From: Aneurinibacillus sp. Ricciae_BoGa-3 | Lineage (GTDB): Bacteria > Bacillota > Bacilli > Aneurinibacillales > Aneurinibacillaceae | Length of the DNA stretch: 64,000 nucleotides | NCBI RefSeq assembly: GCF_028421645.1 | Contig: NZ_CP116887.1 | Location: forward strand, 2,916,001 to 2,980,000 | Direction of reading: 5' to 3' | Part shown: one piece after another, positions 19,871 through 29,553 of the stretch | Layout of the letters: every line of letters begins with the position of its first letter | Numbering within the stretch: the stretch's first letter is position 1 | Notes under the pieces: generated by a model | What the model was told of the DNA's origin: nothing | Database searches by the model: none | The model's input: only the letters and a program-made list of their open reading frames with translations | Made by a program: the position numbers and the translations under genes

Positions 19871-21088
19871 CTATTCATAGCGCAGCGCATCTATCGGCTT
19901 AAGGCGGGCTGCTTTTTGAGCCGGATAAACGCCGAAGATTATGCCGACAAGCATAGATGAGAAGAACGAATAGAGAATCGGCGTCAGGCTAATCGCAGTA
20001 GTGAGGCTGGTGAATCTATTAATGAGGAGAGCCGCCCCAACCCCTATCAAAATACCGGTAATTCCTCCAATCAAGCTGAGGGTTATGGATTCGATCAGGA
20101 ATTGCTGAAGAATCGTACGGCGTGTGGCCCCGATTGCTTTTCGAATGCCTATCTCCCTCGTGCGTTCAGTAACGGATACAAGCATGATGTTCATGATCCC
20201 AATTCCGCCCACAATCAATGAAATTGCTGCGATTCCCGATAGCAGGGTGGTCATCACCCCGGTAACGCTTTGGGCCGCGTTTAATATATCCGACTGTGAG
20301 CTGATCTGAAAATCATCATCCTCCCGGGGATTTAAATTATGGCTTGCCCGTATCGCTTGTTCAATATCAAACTGGGCTTTGGCCATCCCCTCTGAATCTT
20401 TTGCCGAGGCAAAAATGGTCCTGACTTTCGTCGTATCATACAGCCGGTTCATCGCCGTTGTGATGGGAATAAGTATCCGGTCATCCTGATTCATTGCCCC
20501 CTGGCTGCCCTGGGTCTTTAAGACGCCAATAACGGTAAAAGGAAGCTGGTTAATTTCTATCGTTTCTCCTATAGGATTTGCGTTTGCGTCTCCAAACAGA
20601 TTTGAGACGACGGCAGGACCCAATACCGCTACATTAGCTGCCCCCTCTACCTCAAACCGGTTCATAAACCGTCCGGATTGTACATCCGTATTGCGCACGG
20701 CAGGATAGCTATCGGACGTGCCTTCGATCGTCGTTGCATAGTTCTGGTTTCGCCAGATAACCTGGCCTTGTTTGGTCATGTCTGGTGCCACCGCAGCAAT
20801 TGTAGGCAGGGAAGCCAGCGCGTTCGCATCGTCAAGCGTGAGCGTATCAAGAGAACCCGCCCCCATCCTGACACCTCCCTGCTGCGCCTGACCCGGTGAC
20901 ACGATTAGAAGATTGCTTCCTAATCCGTTAATGCTTGATGCTACATTGGCGGAGGCGCCCTGACCAATGGCTACCATGGCAATGACTGCGGAGACACCTA
21001 TAATGATGCCGAGCATCGTAAGAAACGATCTCATTTTATTTGCGATAATGCTGCGCATTGACATGCGAACACTTTCCATCAGGTTCAT
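19871..21088 (-). CDS. ABC transporter permease, MacB/YknZ family
   Basis: A 405-residue membrane protein of the FtsX/MacB type: one N-terminal transmembrane helix ([20 protein letters not shown]), a large extracytoplasmic domain, then three C-terminal helices. The motif [20 protein letters not shown] before the later helices is typical. ATG at 21088 overlaps the ATPase stop (ATGA). With the ATPase and the adaptor upstream it should form a MacAB-like efflux or peptide-resistance complex, comparable to YknXYZ of B. subtilis. Substrate unknown. Confidence 0.93.
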   Translation of the reverse strand: MNLMESVRMSMRSIIANKMRSFLTMLGIIIGVSAVIAMVAIGQGASANVASSINGLGSNLLIVSPGQAQQGGVRMGAGSLDTLTLDDANALASLPTIAAVAPDMTKQGQVIWRNQNYATTIEGTSDSYPAVRNTDVQSGRFMNRFEVEGAANVAVLGPAVVSNLFGDANANPIGETIEINQLPFTVIGVLKTQGSQGAMNQDDRILIPITTAMNRLYDTTKVRTIFASAKDSEGMAKAQFDIEQAIRASHNLNPREDDDFQISSQSDILNAAQSVTGVMTTLLSGIAAISLIVGGIGIMNIMLVSVTERTREIGIRKAIGATRRTILQQFLIESITLSLIGGITGILIGVGAALLINRFTSLTTAISLTPILYSFFSSMLVGIIFGVYPAQKAARLKPIDALRYE

Positions 21089-21807
21089 AGCGCACTCAAC
21101 TCCACAACTGCCTGCCTGCGATTAGCAACCTGTTCATTTGAAATAATCTCCCCGTCCCGAAAACGGACGATGCGCTTGGCATATTCCGCGATATCCTGCT
21201 CGTGCGTCACAAGGACGATCGTCTTGCCCTCCTCATTTAGCTGTTGAAAAATCGCCATAATTTCAATACTTGTTTTCGTATCGAGAGCGCCTGTTGGTTC
21301 GTCCGCTAATAAAATGACAGGGTTGTTCACCAAAGCCCGGGCGATGGACACCCGTTGCTGCTGGCCCCCCGACAACTCATTTGGCCTGTTATACAGCCGG
21401 TTCGCAAGCCCAACCTTACTGAGGCTTTCAGTGGCCCGCCCCCGCCTTTCCCTGGCGGAGACACCCGCATAAAGAAGAGGCAATTCAACATTTTCGACAG
21501 CTGTGGTTCGGGGTAATAAGTTAAAATTTTGAAACACAAAGCCAATTTTTTGGTTTCGAATATAGGCCAAGTCATCATCATGGGCTTCTGAAATAGCATA
21601 ACCATCCAACATGTATTCTCCTGCATCCGGCTTATCCAGGCAGCCTATCACATTCATCATGGTTGTTTTTCCCGAACCCGAAGGACCCATTATCGCTACA
21701 AAGTCTCCTTCATAAATCTCCAGGCTGACGCTTCGCAGTGCCTGTATTTCCTGATCTCCAATGAGGTATGTCTTGAGCAGCCTATCAATCTGAATAATGG
21801 CCTTCAC
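21085..21807 (-). CDS. ABC transporter ATP-binding protein, MacB/YknY family
   Basis: A 240-residue ATPase. Walker [18 protein letters not shown] near residue 39, signature [15 protein letters not shown], Walker [14 protein letters not shown], and the H-loop LVTHEQD. GTG start at 21807 directly after the stop of the adaptor gene, with AGGGGAGGG about 8 nt upstream. Energises the permease that follows. Confidence 0.95.
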   Translation of the reverse strand: MKAIIQIDRLLKTYLIGDQEIQALRSVSLEIYEGDFVAIMGPSGSGKTTMMNVIGCLDKPDAGEYMLDGYAISEAHDDDLAYIRNQKIGFVFQNFNLLPRTTAVENVELPLLYAGVSARERRGRATESLSKVGLANRLYNRPNELSGGQQQRVSIARALVNNPVILLADEPTGALDTKTSIEIMAIFQQLNEEGKTIVLVTHEQDIAEYAKRIVRFRDGEIISNEQVANRRQAVVELSAL

Positions 21808-23400
21808 TTAATTCCCTCCCCTGCCCGATCGCAGTCCAGGGATACCGCCCATTCCACCGATTCCGCCTATTCCACTCGTAGACCTTTTATTGGAAGAGTT
21901 TGATGGCGCGGAGGAATTGGAGGCCACATCAAACGTTTCGACGACTTTTTCCCCTTCCTTTAAACCTGAGACAATCTCTACCTGATTGAAACTGAAATAT
22001 CCCACTGTAACTGGCTGAAAGTGGAGATTGCTGTTACCTGCTTTCCTGGCACCGTTTCTTTTTTGTTTCGTTTGGGAAGAATCAGAAGATGCAACAGAAT
22101 GATTGCTTGCAACCGTATAAATCCCATCTTTGCCATTGACAACTTTTAAGGCCGCAGATGGAACAATCAATACGTTTTTGTGAGTGCCCACCTGTATGGT
22201 TACATTTCCTGTCATCCCAGGTTTTAAATTCCCATTTGTGTTGTCTACTGACAACTGCACGGTGTACGTCGTGACACCGGATTGCGTCGTAGCCTCCGGA
22301 TAAACCTTTAACACACGGGCTTTAAACTCCATCCCCTGAAAAGCGCTTGTGGTAACTGTAGCCGCTTGGCCTTCTTTAATTTTCCCTATGTCGCTTTGGC
22401 TTACATCTGCTTTCACATCAAGATTATTCATGGAGTTATCCATCACAATTACCGGCTGGTTATTGGCCGGTATTTCTCCTACGTTTCCGTTTACCTGAAC
22501 AATGACGCCATCCATCGGCGCTCGCAGCGTATACTTGGATAGCTCGTTTTGCTGTGCCTCCAGTTGGGTTTGCGCCTGTTGAACACCGGCTTTTGCCTCT
22601 TCTACCGCCCCCGCATTTGCAGGCGCTTGCGTCTGACGGAGCTGCGCAACGGCGGCATTATAAGAAGCTTGATCTTGGGCGATCGCGTTACTGGTTTGGG
22701 ATTGCGCCTGATTGTATTGAACCAGAGCTGCATTATAGTCTGCCTGTGCCTGATCCAGATTGCTTTTCGCTTGGTCCATCTCATTTTTAGCTACGGCACC
22801 GGTACTGTAAAGCGCTTTGTTTGTGTTGAATGTACTTTGTGCAATACTAACTTGTGACTTTGTTTTTTGCAGCTGTGCATACGCTTTTTGATTATCAAAG
22901 GAGTTGTTCGCCCCATCAAGCGCCACTTTGGCCTTGTTTACATTCGCTTGTTGAACCGCAATATCCTGGGGAGTCGCACCCTGCTGTGCCTGGACTAGCT
23001 TAGCCTGGGCTGAGGCTAAGTTGGCCACTTGACTATTCACTTGTGCAACTGCCGCACTATCATCGATGGCTGCTAACACTTGCCCGGCTTTTACGTGATC
23101 GCCAATTTTAACATTGACAGCTGTTAATCTTTCACCGCTAGATGTGAAGTTTAACGACACTTGGTTCTGAGCCTGGATGGTTCCAGACGCTGATACCGTT
23201 TCCGTAACGTCCCCGCGCTTTACCGTAAAAAGCTGCATGCCAGAAGTAGATGGAGCCTGATTCGCGAGCACCTTGTACAAGGTAAAGCCTATCCCAATAA
23301 TAAGCAAAAGTGCAATAATTAAAAGAATACGTCTCCTTCTGGATTTTCCTTTAACAGGGGATTTTATGGGAAGACTGCTATCTATTGCTACCTCAGCCAT
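21808..23400 (-). CDS. Membrane-fusion/adaptor protein, HlyD-MacA family (YknX-like)
   Basis: About 530 residues. One N-terminal transmembrane anchor after a basic stretch (KGKSRRRRILLIIALLLI), then a lipoyl-like half motif, a long Gln/Ala-rich coiled coil (VAQVNSQVANLASAQAKLVQ and onward), a second lipoyl half and a beta-barrel domain. The C-terminus is Gly-rich. ATG at 23400 is chosen because AAGGAG lies 11 nt upstream; the GTG at 23412 overlaps that box. Functions as the extracytoplasmic adaptor of the ABC exporter encoded downstream. Confidence 0.9.
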   Translation of the reverse strand: MAEVAIDSSLPIKSPVKGKSRRRRILLIIALLLIIGIGFTLYKVLANQAPSTSGMQLFTVKRGDVTETVSASGTIQAQNQVSLNFTSSGERLTAVNVKIGDHVKAGQVLAAIDDSAAVAQVNSQVANLASAQAKLVQAQQGATPQDIAVQQANVNKAKVALDGANNSFDNQKAYAQLQKTKSQVSIAQSTFNTNKALYSTGAVAKNEMDQAKSNLDQAQADYNAALVQYNQAQSQTSNAIAQDQASYNAAVAQLRQTQAPANAGAVEEAKAGVQQAQTQLEAQQNELSKYTLRAPMDGVIVQVNGNVGEIPANNQPVIVMDNSMNNLDVKADVSQSDIGKIKEGQAATVTTSAFQGMEFKARVLKVYPEATTQSGVTTYTVQLSVDNTNGNLKPGMTGNVTIQVGTHKNVLIVPSAALKVVNGKDGIYTVASNHSVASSDSSQTKQKRNGARKAGNSNLHFQPVTVGYFSFNQVEIVSGLKEGEKVVETFDVASNSSAPSNSSNKRSTSGIGGIGGMGGIPGLRSGRGGN

Positions 23401-23408
23401 TCTACTCG

Positions 23409-23813
23409 TCACTCCTTGGTTGCAGCTGTTGATGAATTGCCTTGTGCTGTACTATCTTTTGTCTGCTTTTTTACCGCGGCTGGTGCTTTTCCCCCGTTAA
23501 TAGCTGTTTCAATACTGCTTACTGATTGTTTGTTTTTCAGCCGGTCTATGACCCATTTGGTCTGAACATGTTTTTCCCGGATGAGTTTAATCAACGCTTT
23601 AGCATCTGCTTGTGAAGCGCCGGCATCTTCCAGTTTTTGCAGTGTCCCATTCTTATGTCCGTTGTGCACTTTCGAAGCATTCCCAGATGTACCTGCGGCT
23701 GCGCTGGCAGTTGTATTTGCCGCTGTGCTTGTGTTTGAACTGCAACCAGCAAGAGCTGCAGCCACCATCCCTCCAATGACAATAAAACTGCAAAATCTAC
23801 TTATTTTATTCAT
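23409..23813 (-). CDS. Small lipoprotein at head of ABC efflux operon
   Basis: A 134-residue protein with a signal peptide and lipobox LAGC (Cys23), then a Ser/Thr/Ala linker and a helical domain with LEDAGASQADAKALIKLI. It overlaps or abuts the adaptor gene and is the first gene of the operon. I do not recognise its family. B. subtilis yknWXYZ has a membrane protein (YknW) in this place; this is unrelated in sequence as far as can be judged. It may be a substrate-capture or regulatory lipoprotein, but that is inference. Confidence 0.8.
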   Translation of the reverse strand: MNKISRFCSFIVIGGMVAAALAGCSSNTSTAANTTASAAAGTSGNASKVHNGHKNGTLQKLEDAGASQADAKALIKLIREKHVQTKWVIDRLKNKQSVSSIETAINGGKAPAAVKKQTKDSTAQGNSSTAATKE

Positions 23814-23930
23814 TCTTCTCTCCCCCTTTTAACTGCGATTCCTCAGGAGCTAACTGCCCGCTACAATTTCTTTAGCTATTTTACTGATTAAATATGTCCT
23901 CAGTATGTCAAAGCTCCGCTTTTGACAAAC

Positions 23931-23957
23931 AAAAAAGCCACCCTGCACGGGTGGCTT
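23931..23957 (-). terminator. Terminator of O-antigen-ligase-like gene
   Basis: Minus-strand hairpin with 9-bp stem (23935-23943, 23949-23957) and 5-nt loop, followed by U-rich sequence. Confidence 0.88.
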
Positions 23958-23982
23958 TCAACAAAAATTATCGTTATAAAAA

Positions 23983-25212
23983 TCAGGCGCTTATCTGTTT
24001 TACAGGAACAGCGGCTCTGGCAAGGAATTTTACACGTTCAGAATAGGCATCCCAGCTGCCCAGCAGAATTATCGCAGGCAGCGCCGCCTGAGGAGATACA
24101 AGCGGATGGTCAAATATGCCCGTAATTAGAAACACTGGGAGTGCCAGTAAAAATAAGTCAAATACTTGTTTTCTATTTTTAACTGCGGTGTACAGGCGGA
24201 TCATACGATAACCACAGCTGACGAGCAGAACAAGAAAACTTAAGCCGCCAAGCGTGCCGTACTCGGAGAAGAAGCCAAGCAGCACGTTGTGCGCATGGGT
24301 AATGCCATCGCCGGCAATGCCTGCATAAGCATCTTTAAACCCAATTGGCGTTACCCCAAACAACGGATGCTGGCGCCATATATTTACACTGGCTTCCCAA
24401 ATGAACTTTCGGGTTTGCACCGATTCCCCCATGTCGTGGGTCCTGGGCAAAATACTCATTAGTTGATAGCCGAAGACGGCAAAAGCCCCCAGCGATACAA
24501 GGCCGTACTTCCGGCGTATGCGGAAGCAAAAAATCACAAGCAGCACCATTAGGCCTGCAAGGCCAGTCCGTGATCCAGTTTCAAACAGCGCGGCCGCAAG
24601 CAGCAGCATAACGGTGATGTGCAGGATTGTACGGCGCCTGCCGTCCGATTCAGGCCGCTTTAGCAGCCCCGACAGAACCACCGCACTCGTAAGCAGCAGC
24701 AGGAAAGCGGCAAAATTAGGATTATAGGCGCTGCCGAACAGCCGCCCATCTTTAAAGTAGCCAAGCAGTTCATATCCAGTGAGAAATCCAAACACTGAAT
24801 CCTGCCCCGGCAAGGCAATTCCTAAAATCTGAAATTGACCCATTACCACCAAATAACAACTGCCGATTATCAAAAGTTTTTTATATTGGGCCAAAGAAGT
24901 TAATTTACAATTCTCCCTGGCATACAGGTACAGCCCCAAATATGCCGCAGTCATAAGGGGTGCACCGAGGTATTTTAATTGGTGAAAAGCAAGTGTTGCG
25001 CCAATTGAAGCTACAAAAATGCTTACAAAGAAAAAGGTGCCAGCCGTAGCATGAAACGCTGCTCTTCCGCGAATCACCTTAAAAAGATGGATCCACCCGG
25101 CTATAAATAATAGGCCAATCCCTATTGGCGGCAGGAAAAAGAGAAGAATTAATCCCCATTTAAACAGCTGGAAATTCTCAATCTTTTTCTCGCTCAGTTT
25201 GGTTATACTCAA
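23983..25212 (-). CDS. O-antigen ligase/polymerase-family membrane protein (Wzy_C)
   Basis: A 409-residue polytopic protein with about ten to twelve hydrophobic segments. The C-terminal third has the features of the Wzy_C/WaaL family: ETGSRTGLAGL, NIWRQHPLFGVTPIGF and the extracytoplasmic THAHNVLLGFFSEYGTLG. Such proteins ligate or polymerise lipid-linked glycans at the outer face of the membrane; in Gram-positive bacteria the substrates are often teichuronic or other wall polysaccharides. No glycan gene cluster surrounds it, so the substrate is open. TTG start at 25212, AGGAG about 10 nt upstream. Confidence 0.85.
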   Translation of the reverse strand: MSITKLSEKKIENFQLFKWGLILLFFLPPIGIGLLFIAGWIHLFKVIRGRAAFHATAGTFFFVSIFVASIGATLAFHQLKYLGAPLMTAAYLGLYLYARENCKLTSLAQYKKLLIIGSCYLVVMGQFQILGIALPGQDSVFGFLTGYELLGYFKDGRLFGSAYNPNFAAFLLLLTSAVVLSGLLKRPESDGRRRTILHITVMLLLAAALFETGSRTGLAGLMVLLVIFCFRIRRKYGLVSLGAFAVFGYQLMSILPRTHDMGESVQTRKFIWEASVNIWRQHPLFGVTPIGFKDAYAGIAGDGITHAHNVLLGFFSEYGTLGGLSFLVLLVSCGYRMIRLYTAVKNRKQVFDLFLLALPVFLITGIFDHPLVSPQAALPAIILLGSWDAYSERVKFLARAAVPVKQISA

Positions 25213-25400
25213 AGTTTACTCATCTCCTGTTTTTTAAAGAGACCAAACACAGAGGATAAAAATCCACACCTTATATTGTAACCGGAATCGCTGCAAACAG
25301 GAATACAAAATAAAGATTTTATCTCCTCAAAAATAATATTAGAATTTTTTTACTTTTATTCTTCCCCTATTTCCGCCCTTCTAATCCGTGATCGGGACAA

Positions 25401-25439
25401 AAAAACCCGCATTTAGCAACGAGTGCCATTTTGCGGGTT
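25401..25439 (-). terminator. Terminator of M29 aminopeptidase gene
   Basis: Stem AACCCGCA/TGCGGGTT (25404-25411, 25432-25439) followed on the minus strand by a T run. Confidence 0.88.
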
Positions 25440-25470
25440 CGTGTTGATTCTTCGATGTTGTTTTAATCCA

Positions 25471-26586
25471 TTACTTCAAATTCTCAGGATTCAGAATTTC
25501 CAATTCCTTCAATACAAACTTCCCGTCTTTTCGGATAAGGGTGTCATCAAACCAAATTTCACCGCCGCCATATTCCGGCCGTTGAATAAGAACCATATCC
25601 CAGTGAATCGCGGATTGGTTCCCATTGTAGGCATCATCATAGCACTGGCCAGGCGTAAAGTGGAGTGAACCGTCTATTTTTTCGTCAAACAAAATATCCT
25701 TCATCGGCTCGCGGATCAGCGGGTTAACACCGATTGCGAACTCCCCAATATAGTGGGCGCCTTCGTCGGTATCTAAAATTTTATTGATACGCTCCGTGTC
25801 GTTGGCGGTCGCTTCGATAATTTTACCATCCTTAAACGTCAGCTTGACGTTTTCAAATACAAATCCATTGTATGGAGAAGGTGTGTTAAACGAAATGACT
25901 CCGTTAACGGAATCACGGACGGGAGCCGTATAGGCTTCACCGTCGGGAACATTGAGATGTCCCGCACATTTAACTGCCGGGATATCTTTAATGGAGAAGC
26001 TCAAGTCGGTTCCTGGTGCCACTAGGCGTACCCTGTCCGTACTGTTCATCAGTTCAGCGAGACTGTCGAGCGCTTTATCCATTTTCTCATAATTCATGGT
26101 GCACACTTCATAATAAAATTCCTCGAATGCCTCCGTACTCATATTGGCAAGCTGGGCCATTGAACCATTGGGATAACGAAGCACAACCCACTTTGTCTTC
26201 TTAACCCGAATATTGGTGTGCACCTGTTTATTATAGATCTGATTGTACAGCTTTAGTTTATCAGCCGGAACATCCGAGAGCTCATACAGATTTCCAGTAC
26301 CGCGAAAAGCGATATAGGCGTCCATCATCTCCATTTGATGCGCATCATACGCTGCCCAGGTACGGATTTGTTCCTCCGAAGCGCCCAGCAGCAGCTGGCG
26401 AAGTATTTGGTTATTGCGTAAATTAACGAATGGATGCCCACCCGCATTATGTATTTCCTTAATAAGGGCCTTTACCAGGCTATTATCACTTTCAATGGCT
26501 TCAATAAGCACTTTTTCACCCGGTTTTATTCTTGTAGAGTAGCGGACCAAAACCTCCGCCAGGCGTTCAGCGTTTGATTGTGACAT
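25471..26586 (-). CDS. Aminopeptidase, M29 (AmpS/thermophilic metalloprotease) family
   Basis: A 371-residue cytoplasmic metallo-aminopeptidase that removes N-terminal residues from peptides. Visible metal-site residues: Glu in NVPDGEAY, Glu in YIGEFAIG, His and Asp in SAIHWDM, plus FTPGQCYDD between them. The N-terminal half starts with AERLAEVLVRYSTRIKPGEKV, characteristic of the family. ATG at 26586 is preceded by AAGGA at 7 nt; an upstream in-frame ATG would add nine residues and would have no such box. Monocistronic with its own terminator. Confidence 0.92.
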   Translation of the reverse strand: MSQSNAERLAEVLVRYSTRIKPGEKVLIEAIESDNSLVKALIKEIHNAGGHPFVNLRNNQILRQLLLGASEEQIRTWAAYDAHQMEMMDAYIAFRGTGNLYELSDVPADKLKLYNQIYNKQVHTNIRVKKTKWVVLRYPNGSMAQLANMSTEAFEEFYYEVCTMNYEKMDKALDSLAELMNSTDRVRLVAPGTDLSFSIKDIPAVKCAGHLNVPDGEAYTAPVRDSVNGVISFNTPSPYNGFVFENVKLTFKDGKIIEATANDTERINKILDTDEGAHYIGEFAIGVNPLIREPMKDILFDEKIDGSLHFTPGQCYDDAYNGNQSAIHWDMVLIQRPEYGGGEIWFDDTLIRKDGKFVLKELEILNPENLK

Positions 26587-26750
26587 GAAATTTCCTTCTT
26601 TCTCTGCTAACATAAAAGGTTCTCTGTAAATTTAACATTACCATTTTTACATCAAAAAACAAAGAAAACTTTCCCTCCACTTTCTTGATCATGTAAAATA
26701 AACCTTAGGAATTGTTATTATATTCTGCCAAATATGGAGGAATGCCGAAT

Positions 26751-27518
26751 ATGGAATACCTTTCTTACCGGGCAAATGATAAAGTTGGAATGATCACAAT
26801 AAATAATGACAAACAGCGAAACGCTCTTTCCCTTCCGGTAATTCGCGAGTTCAAGTCTCTTCTTCACCAAATTGGTAAGGATAGAGAAGTGCATGTCCTG
26901 GTGATTGCAGCTGACGGGAAAATATTCAGTTCTGGACACAATCTGCGTGAAATCGATGGGACCCCAGCTGAGGCAATTGCCGGTTTATTTGACGAATGCC
27001 AACAATTTATGCAACTGCTAAGGGATATTCCTCAAGTGACAATTGCCAAAGTCCACAGCATGGCAACGGCGGCAGGCTGCCAGCTGGTCGCCGCTTGTGA
27101 TCTGGCAGTAGCCAGCGAACAGGCCACTTTTGCCACACCAGGCGTCCATATCGGCCTATTCTGCAGTACGCCGGCCGTATTTATCAGCCGAAATGTAGGG
27201 CGCAAAAAGGCCGCTGAAATGTTGTTTACCGGCGATTCAATAACAGCCCAAGAGGCGCTGGTTGCCGGCCTTGTCAATCATGTAGTTCCTCACGAACAGC
27301 TTGATTCTGCCGCAGAAGAACTCGCTAGGAGGATCGCACGCCATGCACTTTCTACGCTTGAAATCGGAAAAAGAGAATTTTACAAACAATTAAATATGGA
27401 AGATTTCGAGGCATTATCGTATGCCTCCCAAGTTATTTCGTTGAATGCGCTGCATTCAGACGCTAAGGAGGGCATTCGGGCCTTTATTGAAAAACGCCCC
27501 GCTAAATGGAGGGTTTAA
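26751..27518 (+). CDS. Enoyl-CoA hydratase/isomerase-family protein, ECHDC3-like
   Basis: A 255-residue crotonase-fold protein. FSSGHNLREID forms the CoA/oxyanion loop and ATAAGCQLVAACDLAVAS the second. The two glutamates that catalyse hydration in classical enoyl-CoA hydratase are not in place: the segment reads AGCQLVAACDL and ATPGVHIGLF. This matches the ECHDC3-like branch, whose reaction is not settled. Start is ATG 26751, 10 nt after GGAGG; the ATG at 26742 is only 1 nt from that box and the TTG at 26712 lacks one. No beta-oxidation genes adjoin it. Confidence 0.87.
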   Translation: MEYLSYRANDKVGMITINNDKQRNALSLPVIREFKSLLHQIGKDREVHVLVIAADGKIFSSGHNLREIDGTPAEAIAGLFDECQQFMQLLRDIPQVTIAKVHSMATAAGCQLVAACDLAVASEQATFATPGVHIGLFCSTPAVFISRNVGRKKAAEMLFTGDSITAQEALVAGLVNHVVPHEQLDSAAEELARRIARHALSTLEIGKREFYKQLNMEDFEALSYASQVISLNALHSDAKEGIRAFIEKRPAKWRV

Positions 27519-27577
27519 ATAGGTAATAGAGGGGGATTTATTTTGGCTATCCCCCGTTCATCCTTGTCATTCACCCA

Positions 27578-27820
27578 TTAACGCGATTTGGGCCGCTCTT
27601 TGCCTGATTTACGAGAATCGTGTTGCTCCTGGCGTGTTTCACGTTGTTCCTTAGCTGATTTACGGGGTGAACGTTTTTCTTCAAGTGATTCCTGCCGATT
27701 CTTGGCTGATCTGCGTGATTCACGTGACTCCTCGCGTTTTTCACGCCGTTCTTTAGTTGATTTGTGGGTTTCATTCTGTTGTTCACTTGGCTCGCGCCGC
27801 TTTCTACTAAAAAGCCCCAT
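27578..27820 (-). CDS. Highly charged Arg/Lys/Glu/Ser protein with 17-residue repeats
   Basis: An 80-residue protein starting MGLFSRKRREPSEQQ. The rest is about 3.6 copies of a 17-residue unit: HKSTKERREKREESRES, RRSAKNRQESLEEKRSP, RKSAKEQRETRQEQHDS and a partial RKSGKERPKSR. The start has GAGGTG 6 nt upstream, which selects this frame over the alternative minus-strand frame beginning at 27828. It is expected to be an extended or helical, basic, soluble protein. Family not recognised; a nucleic-acid or spore-associated role is only a guess. Confidence 0.6.
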   Translation of the reverse strand: MGLFSRKRREPSEQQNETHKSTKERREKREESRESRRSAKNRQESLEEKRSPRKSAKEQRETRQEQHDSRKSGKERPKSR

Positions 27821-28141
27821 TTCCCCACCTCTTTTATATTAAATCTAATCCTATATTATGTAGCAGAGAAATAATTGTTAGACTTTTATCATGTTCAATA
27901 AACGGATTGTGAAAAATTGGGCACTCTCAAGGGTCTTCCTCAATATAACCGACCGGTAAGAAGCTGAAGCAAAAAATAATTCTTATGTCCTCTTCAATCG
28001 TCAAATAAGTGGGAAAGATATATAAGTGTTAACTCATCAGGTAACACCACAGCAAACCTTGTCCTATTGCTTATCTTTAGTAAGAATGAGAAAATAGATA
28101 AGTTAGGATACTAAAATTACATAACTTTAGGAGGGATATCT
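27821..28141. other. Intergenic region upstream of alcohol dehydrogenase
   Basis: About 320 bp of AT-rich sequence. It should hold divergent promoters for the repeat protein and the dehydrogenase. I see no confident promoter, operator or RNA. Confidence 0.5.
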
Positions 28142-29341
28142 TTGCTTAATTTTTCGTTGAGCATGCCGACAGCCATCCGTTTTGGCAAAGGCGAAGTTAA
28201 TCAGGTTGGTGAAATTGTAGCCGAATATGCAAAGAAAGTACTGCTCGTAACCGGTCGTTCCTCAACAAAGAAGACAGGTTCGCTAAATAAAGTAACCTCC
28301 TCGCTGGACAAAGCAGGCGTAGCTTATGTTTTATTTGACCGGATAGAACCAAACCCACGCGCCACTACGATTGATGAAGCAGGCCGTATCGCCAAGGAAG
28401 AAAACTGCGAGCTTATTCTAGCCCTGGGAGGCGGATCCGCTATGGATGCGGCCAAAGCAATAGCGACCGTAGCCCTTTCCGGACGTCCTATTCATGAATA
28501 CATTAGAGGAAATAAAACCGGGAAGTGGAAAGAATTGCTCCCTATCAAAGAAGCCCTTCCGATTATTACGGTTCCAACGCTTGCTGCCACAGGGTCTGAA
28601 GCCAACTCAGGGGCGGTAATTACAAACTGGGAGACGAAAGAAAAATCCGGTATAGGCGGTCCGGCCCTATTCCCGAAAGTGGCCATTCTGGATCCGGAAC
28701 TGACGTATACTGTCCCCGCCAATTATACAGCTGACGGTGCAGCCGACATGTTTACCCACCTCTATGAGGGGTATATGACCGGTGACGAAAACGCGAATGT
28801 ACAGGATGAAATTACAGAAGGCCTCATGCGCAACGCCATCATTTATGCGCCTAAGGCTGTAGCCAATCCAGAAAATTATGATGCGCGCGCGCACCTGCTA
28901 TGGACCAGTACGCTGGCTCTCATTGGCCTTGCCAATGCAGGACGCGGTGGCACCTTCCCGGTACATGCAATTGAGCATACCCTTTCGGCGCATTATGATA
29001 TTTCGCATGGAAGAGGACTTGCCATTCTTACCCCAGCCTACTTCGAACTCGTGGTGAAACAAGACAGGCCGCACCGGCTGGCACGCCTCGGCAGAAATGT
29101 GTTCCGCATTCAGGAAGACAACGATGACAAAGCGGCTAATGAGACGATCAAAGCCCTCATACACTGGTATAAAGAAATTGGCTCTTATGGCACGCTGAGT
29201 GAACTTGGCATTAAGAGAGAAGACTTACGAATGATGGCCGAAGAAACAGTTCGGGTTAGTGGAGTTGACGGATACCTAAACGCGACGAGAAAGCTTAGCG
29301 CCGATGACATCCTTAAAATTTATGAAGCCTGCTTTGAATGA
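28142..29341 (+). CDS. Iron-containing alcohol dehydrogenase (butanol dehydrogenase/YugJ-like)
   Basis: A 399-residue group III alcohol dehydrogenase that interconverts alcohols and aldehydes with NAD(P)H. NAD-binding segment LALGGGSAMDAAKAIA at about residue 98; metal ligands in TADGAADMFTHLYEGY and in PVHAIEHTLSAHYDISHGRG. Length is normal. Start TTG at 28142 has AGGAGG 7 nt upstream; the first in-frame ATG has none. The stop TGA is itself the first three bases of a dispersed repeat (29339). Confidence 0.93.
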   Translation: MLNFSLSMPTAIRFGKGEVNQVGEIVAEYAKKVLLVTGRSSTKKTGSLNKVTSSLDKAGVAYVLFDRIEPNPRATTIDEAGRIAKEENCELILALGGGSAMDAAKAIATVALSGRPIHEYIRGNKTGKWKELLPIKEALPIITVPTLAATGSEANSGAVITNWETKEKSGIGGPALFPKVAILDPELTYTVPANYTADGAADMFTHLYEGYMTGDENANVQDEITEGLMRNAIIYAPKAVANPENYDARAHLLWTSTLALIGLANAGRGGTFPVHAIEHTLSAHYDISHGRGLAILTPAYFELVVKQDRPHRLARLGRNVFRIQEDNDDKAANETIKALIHWYKEIGSYGTLSELGIKREDLRMMAEETVRVSGVDGYLNATRKLSADDILKIYEACFE

Positions 29342-29400
29342 GAAAAACATCGCGGGCCATGCCGGAGGTCCCATTTTAAAAAATCGCTCAAAGCACTTCT
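29339..29400 (+). repeat. Dispersed extragenic element, head plus tail copy
   Basis: The head block (TGAGAAAAACATCGCGGGCC, then ATGCC) begins in the stop codon of the alcohol dehydrogenase. It is joined directly to the tail block GGTCCCATTTTAAAAAATCG (29367-29386) plus CTCAAAGCACTTC. Compared with the tatD copy at 38721-38972 the ~190-bp internal module is missing. Confidence 0.75.
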
Positions 29401-29459
29401 AAGCGTTAAAGCAACACATACTTGCTATACGATAATAAAGGCTACTTGCACAGGCAAAT

Positions 29460-29490
29460 GCGGATCGCTAACCGGTCCGCCTTTTTCTTT
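29460..29490 (+). terminator. Terminator downstream of alcohol dehydrogenase
   Basis: Stem GCGGA/TCCGC (29460-29464, 29476-29480) followed by CTTTTTCTTTT on the plus strand. Confidence 0.7.
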
Positions 29491-29508
29491 TAAACGCATG
29501 AGTTTGCA

Positions 29509-29517
29509 TGGTATAAT
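29509..29517 (+). promoter_or_regulatory. Extended -10 promoter of mntA-hepT
   Basis: TGGTATAAT: consensus -10 hexamer at 29512-29517 with the TG of an extended -10. The -35 is weak. It lies about 37 nt before the mntA start. Confidence 0.6.
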
Positions 29518-29553
29518 ATAGCAATTACATTATTACATGAGAGGCGCATTCTA

